NCBI RefSeq assembly: GCF_003945595.2
Contig: NW_024104367.1
Location: 422,851-486,850 of the forward strand
Length of the DNA stretch: 64,000 nt
Direction of reading: 5' to 3'
Origin: Pipra filicauda
Taxonomy: Eukaryota > Chordata > Aves > Passeriformes > Pipridae
Made by a program: the position numbers and the translations under genes. Positions 22,710 to 34,858 of the stretch are shown in pieces; the first letter of the stretch is position 1, and every line of letters begins with the position of its first letter. The notes under the pieces are model-generated. The model did no database searches. It saw only the letters and a list, made by a program, of their open reading frames with translations, and was not told where the DNA came from.

Positions 22710-23379
22710 TTTAATGAAGATGAATGTGTGTATTGGTGCTCCTGTGTATGGTTTTACACTTGAATAATCTTACATTCAATTTGGGACCACTAAGGTGCAC
22801 TCATTCCAAATGTAAAACGGGACAACTTGTCCACCCTCCTGCAGGTCCACAGCAACAATTCAGCAAAAAATATTTCCATCCCAAATACTATGATTTGAGT
22901 GAGACTGTGATCCACTGAAGACTCATTTCTGATATTTTTTTGTGAGAAACGTGAGCTGACTCACTATAACTTGTGGTATATGTGGGTTAACGGAATTATT
23001 GCATGGGCTGAAGGGACACAAATGGATGTCACAAAGAACCATGGCACAGGGGGAAGGTCCCCTGTATGGGCAAACCAGTATGGAAACCTTCTTCCTGCTG
23101 CAGAAACTGCTGATATGGGGTTATTATTTGGTAGACAAGGCAGTGACTGGAGGACAGCACAAAGGGCAAGTGAAAAGAAGAAATAAAATGCTGAAAAATA
23201 TCTGAAAGAAACATCATGTTGTCTTTGGTGGGCTATGTGATTAAGGGCTCATTTTTTCACACACACGGAGACCCAGGGAGGCCGAGGACAAGTCCTCCTA
23301 ATCCAGTCAGTGAATCCACTCCAGGTGGATGAATCAACCAGAAAACCATATTCTCAGGAATGCCTGGAAAACTGGAGGG
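22710..23379. other. Unclassified sequence left of the LTR-like stretch
   Basis: Contains two overlapping 68-71-codon ORFs (22971-23205, plus) with no family match. It could be decayed retroelement interior connected to the LTR-like sequence to the right, but nothing diagnostic, such as a protease or polymerase motif, was seen. Confidence 0.3.
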
Positions 23380-24190
23380 GTTTTTGTATGAAGAGGGTTA
23401 GGAATTAATATGGGATACAGAAGGAGAAAGAAATAGGAGATTGTTTAAAAGTTATTGCGGGAGGTTTTAAGGAGAATGCAGGAATGTGCAAGATTGTTGA
23501 TGGGATGTTTAGCAAGACCAAAAGCATCAGAAGAGAGAGATCAAGATGGACCAGGAAGAAACAAAGAGTGGGAAAATAGAGGGAAAAGGGTTCTGGGCAA
23601 GCAGATTGCTGGTAACTATGTCTGGCTGAGCCCTTCACTTCCCCATAATCTATTCTGTCTTATTCCTAAACCCTGTTGTTCTTTCCTGTGCTGGTGAACT
23701 CACTGTTCTGAGCCAGCAAATAAATGTGATTTGCTGCAAGCCAGGCTGGCTGTGAGCAGGATGCGAGGTCTGGTGCCAGCTGCTACACTGGGGGCACCAG
23801 GGCTTTGAGAGTCCTGGTACAAGCCTGAGGCAAGGTCTGGGACCTTGGGACCAGCTGCTTCATGAACTGTCTCAGTCCAGCTGCTGGAAAAATCTCCACC
23901 GTGTGTGTTTCTGTAGCAACTTCAGTCCCACTTGGCTGAGGAGGAGGAAGGCAGTGTGGTTGTCTGTGCTGCTGATGTTTGTGGGAGTGTTGTGTGTGTT
24001 CACGGGGTGCTGGCAAAGCTGCTGCTCTGTGTCTGTGTTTATCTTTGTGGCTGCTCATGTGTGCATTGTGTGTGTTTCTTTGTATGTGTGCATTTGTGTG
24101 GGTGTAATTTTGGGGGATACATGTTCAGCTTTGCTACTGCTGGACCTGTGGTCACAGAGTCACAGCAGCCTCACAGTTGGATGACAGGAA
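23380..24190 (+). mobile_element. Possible solo-LTR-like or other non-CR1 retroelement sequence
   Basis: The stretch has an LTR-like layout. An A/G-rich left part is followed by a T/C-rich segment, then AATAAA at 23719-23724 with GTG-rich sequence downstream. A perfect 8-bp inverted repeat lies just after it (CTGGTGCC 23770-23777 with GGCACCAG 23793-23800). From about 23950 to 24110 it becomes strikingly GT-rich (TGTGTGTTC, TGTGTGCATTTGTGTG). I could not define TG…CA ends, target-site duplications or a primer-binding site. An intergenic transcript end with a GT-rich microsatellite is the alternative. Confidence 0.3.
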
Positions 24191-24303
24191 CCTACTTGCT
24201 CCTTAATCCCACTTCTTTTGGCTACCTTTATCTGTACAAGATAGAGGAGACCATATCGATACCCAGATGAATAACCTAAGATACACAATTGTTGCATGTG
24301 TAT

Positions 24304-24553
24304 CATGGCTTTAATCTGAAAGAGAGAAGGTTTAAATTAGATATTAGGAAGATATTCTTGACTATGAGGATGGTGAGGCCCTGGAACAGGCTGCCCAGAG
24401 CAGCTGTGGATGTCCCATGCCTGGAAGTGTCCAAGACCAGGTTGGATGGGGTTTGGAGCAACCTGGGATAGTGGAAGGTGTCCCTGCCCATGGCAGGGGG
24501 TTGAAACTGGATGATCTTTAAGGTCCCTTCCAACCTATTCTATCATTCTATCA
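24304..24553 (+). mobile_element. CR1 LINE 3' end fragment
   Basis: A CR1 3' end of about 250 bp. It opens with ATGGCTTTAATCTGAAAGAG and TTAAATTAGATATTAGGAAG (24331-24350), the end of the CR1 coding region, and continues through CTGGAACAGGCTGCCCAGAG, GGTTGGATGGGGTTTGGAGC, GTGTCCCTGCCCATGGCAGG and CCCTTCCAACC to a short (ATTCTATC)2 tail. It lies in the same type and orientation as the copy at 29555-29795. No functional ORF remains. Confidence 0.96.
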
Positions 24554-26963
24554 CAACCTGACAGACTCACATTGTCACCAGTTGAAGATGCTCATTGTTT
24601 TTTCCTGGAGAATCAAACTCAGCAAGACCAAAGTCCAAATATTCCGCAGGGGGGCCATGCTGCAGGAATCAAGGATTGTCCACGGACACAAGGCATCACC
24701 ACAATGATTTTGTTCTGCACTCATGGCTGCAATGGAGCAGTACTGATTTAAACCATCTTCCCAAGTAGAAATGTGGCCTGCTTTTTTCTTTTTTTTTTTT
24801 CAGACCAACATTTATCGGTGTTTTACATCATCCCTTCTCTATTATCCACTTTTTGCTTTACTGCCCCCCTTATTTTATTACTGTATCTCTGGTGCTATAT
24901 GAATCCATTTTGCAAGGCTTTAAAAGGCAGTTAGAAGGTGAAACATAATTGATTCTCCCCTACCACCATAGGTAAGTAAATGGACAATACATATCTTTAG
25001 TGATGATCATCACATTCTGGGAGTGTTAATGCCATTCCTCTGCCTACTTTACGTAGGACTAGCTAATTGGTTTTCTTTTACATTTGGCAATAAAAGCCAG
25101 GTTAAATATTTTTAATAAAATTTCCACCTGCTGATTGACCTTTCTGTTGACTTTCAAAAGCTCTTGTCCCACAATAAACCTGGCAGAAATAGAAATGCCT
25201 TGTTTTGCCTTTGTCATTGGGTTTTATTTGCCTGTGGAAAAGAGTTCTTACATATTACGTTACCCTCTCTGTCTTCCCCCACAAAGGACTATATCTTTTG
25301 GTTTTTTTCTGAAGGAGCACTTCCAGAATAAGGCCTTCTTTGCTTAAATGGCATATTTTAAGTTTAACATGCCTAATCTTGGCTGTCAGCAATTTTACAG
25401 TCTCATATGGGGGCTGAATTTGCTTTCACCTAACTTTACTATCTAAAAGCTGAATACTTAATCTGAGCCAGATGTCTAAACTTCCTGTATATTTGTAAGA
25501 GACAGCACAGCTCTGCCTCAGAATGGGATGAAGCACCTTCTGGTGCTGAATCTGCCAGTCCAACAGGTATAGAGGGAGCCCTGATCATCAGGGATTAAGA
25601 ACCTTACTTTTGGGCAAATACAATAAATGAAAAAGAATCTGTTTCCTGAGCAGAGCCCTGGCAGCAGCAGCTGCAGCTCACCCAAGTTCATCCAAAGCAA
25701 TTTCAGTGCCCTGCAAGGGGGTGGGGATGCAGATCTTTTGTTATTTGGGAACTCACAATGTGCACATGTGAAAGGTAAAGTCTGTGTGATGTGGTGCCTA
25801 CAGGAAAACACTGGGCTTGGCTCATCCCTTCCTGTTCTAAAGCCCAAAGTAACAATTAAGTTGTGTAAGCTTTTGTTGGGGCAAACAAATGGGGTTTGTG
25901 GCCTCAGCTCAGATCTGGGTGTCTGACCAAAGCCAACACCCTGAGCTGGGAGCTAGCACACAGAGGGAAAGATAACTTGCTATCTCTTTCCTGTGCCTAA
26001 AATATATTTTCAGAGGAATAATTATAGAAATCTGTCTTTGCTCTTTCTCTTATGCAGATAAAGGGAAGATTTAATCGCTGCGAGTCTTAGCACAAACCCA
26101 CATCCCAGTCCCCATTAAAAATGTCTTTACAAGCTCTCTGTGTTTTAAAGTAATAACACTTTTAAAGTTCACCTGATGAAATAATATGCTGGGTCGCTCT
26201 TCAGTGTCTGCTTAGAGCTGATCGTGACAGCAAGACGTGCACCAGATTACAAGAAAGCAGTTTTCCAGTGCTCCAGGTTGCTGTCATTTTAACAGGACAT
26301 CAGGTTCTAGATGGTTTTTCACAAATGGATTTATAAAGTGGAATTTATCTGGCTTTTTCAAGTGCCAGTGGGGCACATTTGTTAGCTTCACTTTGGCATG
26401 TAGCATTCAGAAAAATTCGTTTTTTCTATGCTAATAGAAAGTTATTTTTTCTTTCTTTGAGAGCAGTGCTCACGGAGCAACAGGGGTGCAATATAATGAT
26501 TTTTTTTCCTCCTGGGTAGAGCATCCAAAAGTTGCAATCACTTTCTAATGGAAGGAACTTATTTTCTTGAGGAAGTTGAAGAGGCAAAACGTGTGGCTGC
26601 ATTGCAGTACCTGTGTTTGGAGGGGATATGTAGGTCATTCACTTGGCTGAAGCGTTTGAAGCCACATCAAATTCAGCAGTGCCAGGGAACTGCCCTCTGT
26701 AGACTCTAAATATAACCTTGTTCCTCAACAGACTTTGAAGACAATGGAGAGGAAAAGGCATGTGAGAATGTGATTCTTTTGACCCATTTAGATATCTGCA
26801 TGAAGATAAAACCTATCTGTCCTCAATACGCCTGTTTCTTGCCTCCAACTATTACCGAAAACTAAACAAAGCTTGGCTTCTTTGTATCACCAGATGGACC
26901 ACAAATAACAATGGGAAAAAAGCACCTTCCCATTGAGTCTTCAAGTACACTGGGCCTTTCAGT
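24554..26963. other. Unique DNA, no gene recognised
   Basis: ORFs up to 109 codons (25518-25847, minus) and 99 codons (25627-25926, plus) overlap each other and lack known domains. The 25000-25120 and 26040-26240 stretches (for example AGATTTAATCGCTGCGAGTC) look like possible conserved non-coding sequence by eye. No interspersed repeat was found. Confidence 0.55.
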
Positions 26964-27498
26964 GAATCACAGAACCACCAAGGTTGGAAGAGACCTTCAA
27001 GATCATTTGTACAACTGTCAATGTAGCACCTCCACAATCACCCTAAACCATATCCCTGAGTGCCACATCTTGAAAATTTCCAGAGACAGTGACTCCAACA
27101 CCTTCCTGGGCAATTTATTTCAGTGTCTGACGATTCTTTCAGTGATTTTCTTTTTTTCCTAATGATTATCTGAACCTCTGCCTCCTTTTCTCCAGGCTAA
27201 ACACCCCCAGCTCCCTCAGCTGCTCCTCATCAGACTTGTGTTCCAGACCCTTGCTCAGCTCCATCGCCCTTCCCTGGGCATCCTCCAGCACCTCAATGTC
27301 TTTCTTACAGTGAGGGACCCAAAAATGAACACAGAATTCAAAGTGTGGCTTCAACACTGCTGGGCACAGAGGGAAAATCACTTCCCTGGTCCTTCTGATC
27401 ACACTATTTCTGGTACAGCCCAGGTGCCCTTGGCCTTATTGCTCACCTGGGCACACACTGGCTCATGTTCCCCTGCTCTCAACCAGTACCCCTAAATC
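26964..27498 (-). mobile_element. CR1 LINE 3' portion with reverse-transcriptase remnant
   Basis: About 535 bp of CR1 on the minus strand, 3' end at the left. The reversed 3' UTR (AATCACAGAACCACCAAGG, then CCATATCCCTGAGTGCCAC) leads into the end of ORF2. Reading the minus strand, the ORF at 27166-27402 contains [20 protein letters not shown] and [12 protein letters not shown], typical of the CR1 C-terminus. Further right is the CTGGTACAGCCCAGGTGCC segment and the LLTWAH-type antisense read. An internal gap and T-rich insertion near 27125-27165 interrupt it. It is inactive. Confidence 0.96.
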
Positions 27499-29052
27499 CC
27501 TGAATCCAGAATTAAAAATAAGCTGAACACAAGCCTTGCACACAAACTACCACATATTTAGGATGCACTAGAGGTTCGGAGGCGAGATTAATCCCTGCTC
27601 ACTTCACATTATTCAGGAAGAAAATGGTTGAGTTCCAGGCTCTAAACAGGCACAGACATATCATAGGGCAGGGGATGCAGGAGCTGCAGACCTGAATGAT
27701 GCTCATTCTCACAGTTTATTGACTTTAACTAAATGCCAACCAGATTTGCTTTAAGATTTTGAGATTCTGCATCTTTGTCTTGCCTGTGATGCTTTCTAGT
27801 AATGTGTGTTGTGGACCAGGGGATTCACAGCGCTGCTGCTGTTTGCTGAAAATATGCATTTTTACTCAGATCTCATAATTGAAATTCAAGCTGCACATGA
27901 TGCAATTTGACATTAATTTCAGTTATTTGTGGCTGAGCTTTGCCCCATCCAACAAGAACCAACAGTAAAGAAGAGCACTGGAAATGGAAATACACAGTGC
28001 CATTAGATGCAAGGCTTGATTTGTAAATCACTTAGATAGCAATAAAACTGGGAATGGAAATAAAAGTGGCAAAGCTCAGCTTTCTAAATGTTAAATAATT
28101 CAAGAGGGAAAGGGTGAGGGGAAAAAAGTACAGAGCAAGAGCTTTGTGTATGAAAACAAAGGCATCTGAGCAAATCAGAAATTTCAAGCTCTGACTAAAT
28201 GTAATTTCAGTTCAATTAAAGCATAACATCAAGATTGTGGGCTGCTAAAATCTGGGCTGAAGCATGTCATTGCTGTGTGCAGTTCTAAAAGATTTAGAGC
28301 AAAACCCGGATCTAGGAAAGACTTCTGTGAAATGGAGCTGCAGGGCTCTTTACTGAGTAGAGCTACTTTGCAAAACTGGGCTGTAGGGACTCAGAGTCAG
28401 AAAAATTCAGGATAAAAATTATTTTTTTCTCTTTTTTCTTTTTTTAAAATTTTATTTTCATGTTTGGGAAGGTACCAGTGACAGTAAGTCAACCAGAGGA
28501 ACAGATGCCTGAAGGAAATATTTTTTGTCACCTGAACTTTGCCAATTTGAAGGTAGGGTGTTCGTTGTTGTTCCTTTCTTTTTGTTCTAAAGATAGACTC
28601 TGTTCCATTGACAAGTTCCTGATTTCAGCACAAGAACTGAGGAATGAAGTTCTGTGGTTTTGTCTAGCAGGATGTTATTGCAATACAGAGTGGGGACAAG
28701 AAGAGAGGGTAACAAGAAAATGTTGACCAGGTTCAACAAAGCAGATGTTGACATCTGATCCCCAGTCCTGCCCCCAGGAAAAACTGGAAACAGTGTTTAA
28801 GCATCAAATGCTGCCCAAACAGCAAAACATTTCCTACAGTTGCTCACAGACAGTCCAATAAGCTGAGGAGTAACATTATCTCAAGATCTTAATGAAATAA
28901 AGGCTTGGGAATGGAGGTAAAGGATATGCAAGTTACTCAGCAAGGATCCTGTTCCTGCTGTTTTGGCCCATCCTGGAGGACTCAAAAACTTGGCCGATGT
29001 TTAACAACAGTTGTAGTCAGAAGAGCTGCTTTTGAATTGCAAATTTAATAAT
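27499..29052. other. Unique DNA, no gene recognised
   Basis: Only an 88-codon ORF at 28460-28726 of unknown nature. The 27840-28100 part is AT-rich with repeated GGAAATGGAAATA-like words. No repeat element was identified. Confidence 0.6.
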
Positions 29053-29223
29053 TTCACAGAATTATAGAATGGCCTGGGTTGGAAGGGACCTTAAAGATCA
29101 TCCAGTTCCACCCCCCTGCCATGGGCAGAGACACCTTCCAGTAGACCCGGTTGCTGCAAGCCCCATCCAACCTGGCCTTGAACACTTCCAGGATTGGGGC
29201 AGCCACAGCTTCTCTGGGAAGCT
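29053..29223 (-). mobile_element. CR1 LINE 3' end fragment (left arm of an inverted CR1 pair)
   Basis: Begins with the reversed tail TTCACAGAATTATAGAATGG, then TTGGAAGGGACCTTAAAGAT, CCCCCTGCCATGGGCAGAGA and CTTGAACACTTCCAGG, and ends in CTTCTCTGGGAAGCT. It covers the last 170 bp of the CR1 3' UTR. It lies head-to-head with the plus-strand copy at 29555-29795 of the same type, so the shared portions are complementary across about 400 bp. Confidence 0.95.
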
Positions 29224-29554
29224 ACATGGGAGTTGTCATCCCATCTGATCTCTGGATGCTTCAGAAGTTTGGTGTGGGATACATGGGATGAGTGAGGCAC
29301 TGGTCATGGAGAAAGACCAATGACATGAGAAGGACAGAGAAAGGAAATACATTTGGATGGTATCTTGCAACTTCTTCAACTGCCTCATGGTTTGTGTTGC
29401 CGTTTGTGTATGGATGATCCACACAACATAGCTGAGATTATTTAGGAAAGTATCTCCAGAGACTTCTACTCTGACAGATGGAACTGAACATAGCATGGAA
29501 TATACTGAATGGAATCTGCCTTGTACCTTCCATTAGCAAACCTTCTGCCTCCTT
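29224..29554. other. Spacer between inverted CR1 copies
   Basis: Unique sequence with no gene seen. It would form the loop if the flanking CR1 copies paired in a transcript. Confidence 0.6.
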
Positions 29555-29795
29555 GAAGGAGGGTAGATTTAGATTAGATATTAGGAGGAAATTACTCCCT
29601 GTGAGGGTGGTAAGGCCCTGGCACAGGTTGCCCAGAGAAGTTATGGCAGCCCCATCCCTGGAAGTGTCCAAGGCCAGGTTGGATGGGGCTTGGAGCAACC
29701 TGGTCTAGTGGAAGGCGTCTCTGCTCATGTCAAGGGGCTGGAATTGGATGATCTTTAAGGTCCCTTCCAACTCAAATCATTTTATGATTCTATGA
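29555..29795 (+). mobile_element. CR1 LINE 3' end fragment (right arm of an inverted CR1 pair)
   Basis: Starts at GAAGGAGGGTAGATTTAGA (end of the CR1 coding region) and runs through GTGAGGGTGGTAAGGCCCTG, TTGCCCAGAGAAGTTATGGC, TGGATGGGGCTTGGAGCAAC (29681-29700) and CCCTTCCAACTCAAATCATT to a short ATTCTATGAG tail. The copy is 5'-truncated at about 240 bp and close to the subfamily consensus. Confidence 0.96.
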
Positions 29796-32482
29796 GTATT
29801 TTATTTTAAGCAGACAGTGGAACAATCTTTATCATTTGTTCTAACAAATCAAATCTGCAAAAGTTGGAAAAACAATCTTATTTTCTCCCAACTCCTGAAA
29901 GTGAAGCATGGGTACAATGACTTCTTGAGTCCTCCAGTGAGATCCCTGAACAAATCCAGGATACTCAAACGTGAAGGGATAGGTAGTCTACCAGCCCAGT
30001 GTAATAGTCATCATCTTTTCCATCTCCACACCTCTGTCTGACATATTCCCATGAAGTCCCTCTACAACAAATGGAGAAAAATAAGACCCATCAAGTGTGA
30101 CTCATCCCAAAATAAACATCTAAGGCAGAACAGTTTACCCTAAAGTCTCATTCTTTCTGGTTTGTCTGTGAGATGACTCAGCTGTGATGGAAACATCAAT
30201 GGACTGGAAATAGAAAGTGAAGAAAGATGTGTTTTCAGATGTCTCGTAAACAGAGAAAACTAAAGGTAGGAGAAAGATCCAAGCACTGAAACATGAAACC
30301 ATTTGCCCTGAGTCTCAAAAGAAATATATATCTTCACCCCAAAGTTTTTACAGCGAAAAAACTGTTGAGCACCATGTCCCTCTCCGGGTATGTTGTACAA
30401 TTACACAGGAAAGCTTCAGAGATACTGAAAAATGAAGGATCAAGGGAAATTCAGAGGTACTCTTTTCAAGCTGGATTTTATTTTGAAGGCTGCTGCTTCT
30501 ATCTGAGGTCTGAAAAAGAGAAAAAGGAGTTTAAAAGCACCTGTGGTTTTTTTTCAAGGATATCATAAAAGATATTTCCTATTTCTCCCGACCTTGCCTC
30601 ACCTCTATTCACAGCTACAAAAAGACCAGCATTGCACCTGAGGTAGGAAGTGTCAGAACAGTCATTTTTCCTTGCAATCTCTTTGCCACCTTTCCTCTTC
30701 AGAAATAATGATTGCCAGGGGTGAATATTCTGATAAAGTATTTGGGGAAGTTGACAATTCTGCTGTGACCAATGATACCTGTCACGGGACATCAAAATGT
30801 TTCTTCCCACCATTTTGAATAAACTCGTTATAACCAAGGGCACAGAAAAGTGAAATTGTGCTTGCACTGGAAAATAAATATCCTTAAATGCTTGTGTGTA
30901 TTTGGTCACTTGGTGGCTCATACCTGAACACAAGAAACATTTCTCTGAGAAAAATCATGAAGAAACAAAAGGAAATGTTTTGTTCCTCTCTATTCATTTC
31001 CTAATTTTTTCATTGTCCGTTTCATAGTCTGTGAACAGCTTGGGAGGTTATAATTCCCAGACAGTCTAGAGAAATCAGCCCTTCTTCATTCAGAAAGGTT
31101 AATTAAGTCATGCTCCTGTTCTGACCAAAAACTCCCTTCTCAAAGCCATTCCAGACCTGCTGTGTTCAGTACTTGGTAAATCTGTGATCTGATCCCTAAG
31201 AGCACAAAAGATTTTGTAGAAAGACATTCAAGATCTGTAGATAACTTTCTTATGCTTTTCTCAGACTGGGATATCTCTTTCTAAAGGCAATAACCAGACA
31301 TTGCAGCTTCTTTTTATTTATTTACCTAGGTAATTACTTATTTTGAATGTATGTTCATCATTGTTCATGCTCAGATTCTTAAAGTTACTGTGCTATTATA
31401 GACTGATGTCATGTAGTGCTTATTGGTTGAATCTTAAAGGAATTGTCTTGGACGATGCATCATTTAGCAAATTGCTTCCAGCATTCATTAGTTTTAATTG
31501 TAGAGATGCTCTTTCATACAAACACTTATTTTCCTGTATCTATTTTTTTATTTTATCTAATACTTGAAAAAATACAATATTTATGGGTTGAAGCATTTAA
31601 TTTTGCAAACGTCCACTACTAAAATAAATTTCAGAATATCAACTCTAAAAATTAATAACTTACTGAGTAAATACTGTATTAGCTGGGTACAAAGCAAGGC
31701 TTTCAAAGCATCAAAAAATGATAAAGACTTTTTAAAAAATAAAATCTAAAAAAATGGAAATAATATGCATTTTCTGTAGTACAACCAGCATATAATATCT
31801 TCAACTGTTTCATTATAAAATGTCATAACCTTCAGAGCAGGAGGGGATAGATCTCACTGACTGATAGAATCAGAATGCCTGAAGTCATTTATTGTCTGAA
31901 ACTCACACCCACACACCTTGTGAGCCACTTAAAATATGTAAACTTCAGTGAAGAAAACAGCAACACTAAATAAAACTTCTCAGCTCTGCCAAGGTCAACA
32001 GCACCACAAAAAAAAAGGCCCCTGGAGTTCAGGAAACAGAGCAGACAGAGCTGTATTATATCATATTCTCCCACTCTGACAACTGCCTTACTCTGTGAGT
32101 GATGGACAGAAATTGGAGCTATTTGTTGAGCAAGTCTGACCCTCAGTCTGAATAAAGGAAGAGACAAGTTGAGTGCTAGAAGTAGTAGTTTTGGTCTGGT
32201 TATTTTTGAGGGAACAAATAGAACAAAGAATTAATTTACTATATGAGTCGAGAAAACCTTCAGATAACCTTGGAAATAATAGAGAAAACGAAGAAATGAC
32301 TCAAGGGAAGAAATGGACAACTAAAGAACCGATACAAGAAGAAAAATGAAAAGTCCAGCTGTCTCTGCCATGAATTTATTACCTTGAGACACAATGAATA
32401 ACAAATTCTGGAGCATCCAGCAGATTGTTTCAGATGTTGTTTTTAAATGAGGAAGGACAATTTTATGCTTTCATTTTCATCT
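29796..32482. other. Unique AT-rich DNA, no gene recognised
   Basis: The longest ORF is 144 codons (30499-30933, minus), with no domain recognised and partly opposed by a 91-codon plus ORF (30293-30568). The 31340-31780 part is strongly AT-rich. No interspersed repeat was found. Confidence 0.6.
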
Positions 32483-32549
32483 TCAAAGGTTGAACTCAAT
32501 GATCTTAGAAGTCTTTTCCAACCTGAATGATTCTGTGATTCTGTGATTC
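32483..32549 (+). mobile_element. Short CR1 3' terminal fragment
   Basis: Only the last part of a CR1: CAAAGGTTGAACTCAATGAT, CTTAGAAGTCTTTTCCAACC, then a tail with two ATTCTGTG repeats. It belongs to the 'GATCTTAGAAGTCTTTTCC' CR1 type seen also at 14720-15210. Confidence 0.9.
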
Positions 32550-32697
32550 CGAAACCTCATTAAGATCCAGGAGCAATGCCTTCCTAGAAAGCTATGAACA
32601 GCTACATTTCCTAAATTGCTTTGACCAAAATGTACCACAGAAATGTGAGTCTCCATCAACACTGTTTATATATGAAGATTGTATTAAAAATATATAT
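32550..32697. other. Spacer between two CR1 tail fragments
   Basis: Ordinary sequence with a TATATATC word near its right end. Confidence 0.5.
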
Positions 32698-32747
32698 CTA
32701 AGGTCCCTTTTGACCCAAATCATTCTGTGATTCTGTGATTCTATGAA
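32698..32747 (+). mobile_element. Very short CR1 3' tail fragment
   Basis: CTAAGGTCCCTTTTGACCCAAATCATT-type sequence (given in parts) is followed by three octamer tail repeats (ATTCTGTG, ATTCTGTG, ATTCTATG). Some 50 bp is all that remains. Finding a second CR1 tail of a different type 150 bp after the previous one implies two independent insertions. Confidence 0.85.
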
Positions 32748-34480
32748 TTTGCAGTGGTTTTCATTCTCTATCTGGAATAAGTTCTTAAAATTGTGGGTGA
32801 CTCATTCAAGCAGAATTTTATTTTTTTCCTAAGTGAGAGAGAGTAGGGTAGTTTGAAGGCTTCAGAGTTCCTGGAAGAGGTAAAAAAACTAGAGCTAATT
32901 AACTTGTTTTTTAACAGAAAAAAAAAAAAAGATTGACAACATAAAATATCTGGAACTGCTAATACAGGAATTAATGAAATCACTCACACCAGGACTGATT
33001 AGGCATAATTTCTCTGTTTCTCTGTCTAAATACTGCATGGGCATTAAATTTCTCCTTTACAATGTTAATTTGATGTCTTGACAAGGGAGAAAAATTACTT
33101 AAAATGTGTAAAAGCTACCAGCAGGCTGATGGTTATTACTTTGTGCAGCATGACTTGAAAACATTAATCTAATGGGAGATAGACATGGGTCCTTCATGAC
33201 TAAATGGGATACGTGTCCATCAATCCACTGCTACAGTTTGGGGAGCTGAGGGAGTAGCAAAGAGCTGACATAAAGTTAAAAGAGAGAAAAGGAATTAATA
33301 CATTGATAATGACAAACAGAAACTCGTGGAACGGCACATGACCTCTCTCTCACGTTCTCTCCTTCAACAGTAAAAAGCCCTTTTAATTTCTTTTCATTTG
33401 CATTATTGAAAAATCAACCAGACGTGATATGAATGCTCTTCTTTTTCTCTCCTTTTCCCCTAATTCTCCCCCCAGTTTTCTCTCTTTAGTAGAACAAAGC
33501 ATATTCAAAGCAGAAGACATGTCTGGGTGGCCTGAGTCAATGAAGTATTTCCACTGGGGAACCCCAGTTTGCATAAAATGATTAAGGGAGTTGGGATGAG
33601 AAGGGAACTGGCATGATGATGGAACTGGCAAGCTGGAATAAATTAGTTCAGTGGTCAACAGAGAACAAGCAGAGCAAATGTGGTCTTTAAAAGAGACTGA
33701 GAACCAGAGGGAAAAGAGCAATGCCACATTTTAGATGTCAATGAGGATTTTCCAGGACATCATATAGATATTTTTAAGGAATGGATTGTTTACTGGTGAT
33801 CCAAAGGATGCAAGACATGATTCCATTTCAACAGTGTAGAATTTGCAATTTTAACTGTAATTGTCTTCACAGCACCCTTTTGCTCCTGGATGCTATTCTT
33901 ATTTTTATTGTTTTAATGAAGACTAATATCTGGGTATGTGAAGGGACCTGAGAGATTACTTACTGCCAAACTACCATTTTAACATATCTGAAAGTGGAAT
34001 TAAGAGTCTCATTGGTTCTGATTTGTCACTGAGTGAAAGCTTTTAAAGCTTTCAAACCCATGAAGAACAGGGCACACCTTTTCTCAGGTGAGAGATGCAC
34101 TGAGCAGCAACTGTGTCTGAGCTGGTTGCCCCAGTTTGTTTTCGTAATAGATGGAGAAGCAAATTTAGACTGTCATTAATTTGAATTACCTCAGACTTTT
34201 TATGATGAAGGGTCTTGTCTAGAACTGCTCAATGACAGGAGTCCTTTTGGATGGCCAGTGACTCACAAACAGGCTCCCTGAGCTGTCTAAGTCAGGCCAA
34301 AGGGACAGAGTTCCCCCGGGTTTCAGGTCTGCGGGTCTGCAAAGTCTGTACAAGACCAGAATTACCTGAATTTGAACATTTTACTTCTACTAATCATCTC
34401 AAGAATAGTCTTTCCTTTCCACCTGCAGTTTTTAGATCCCAGCATCTGCTACTCTTAGGAATAAACAACTCCAGGAACTT
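32748..34480. other. Unique DNA, no gene recognised
   Basis: A 114-codon minus ORF (33383-33727) and a 137-codon plus ORF (34251-34664, which crosses the small CR1 piece) lack known domains. A near-perfect palindrome with 10-bp arms lies at 34034-34054 (TGAAAGCTTT…AAGCTTTCA). An A-run at about 32920-32932 is also present. Confidence 0.6.
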
Positions 34481-34528
34481 AGAATCATGGAATGGTTGGA
34501 AGGACCTTAAAGATCATTTATTCCAATG
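34481..34528 (-). mobile_element. Minimal CR1 3' end fragment
   Basis: AGAATCATGGAATGGTTGG, then AAGGACCTTAAAGATCATTT. This is the terminal 48 bp of a CR1 read on the minus strand. It is too short to assign a subfamily. Confidence 0.85.
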
Positions 34529-34672
34529 GGTTATCACTGGTAATGCCCAATCACTAATTTTGGAAAAGGCAATTGATCCTGATGATTTGTCTCTGAAGCA
34601 GAGTCTTGTTATGCCCTCTCTTCTCTCTATTTGTATATTAGCCCTTCCTTGGAAGTGGAAGTAACTTTTTAT
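34529..34672. other. Short unique stretch
   Basis: Nothing recognisable. Confidence 0.5.
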
Positions 34673-34858
34673 GTTTATATTAATATATTAGTATTTACTA
34701 TTATATTTTATAGGCATGTTAATACTCTATATTAATTTTATATTAATCACATTAATTTTATTTCATACCATTTATATTACATTAAATATTATTTATTTTA
34801 TACTATATTATTTGTATAATATTTTTATATTATATTTTTATATAATAAAATATTTTCA
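34673..34858. repeat. AT-rich low-complexity tract
   Basis: Almost entirely A and T (TATTAATTTTATATTA and TTATATTATATTTTTATAT words), with no clean unit length. It is probably degenerate AT microsatellite. Confidence 0.85.

Noticed and set aside
23950..24270. Val/Cys-rich ORFs as a membrane protein gene
   Set aside because: The hydrophobic reads come from the GT-rich low-complexity DNA at 23950-24110.
34034..34054. 21-bp near-palindrome as a functional site
   Set aside because: AAAGCTTT-type palindromes are common in AT-rich DNA and nothing nearby supports function.
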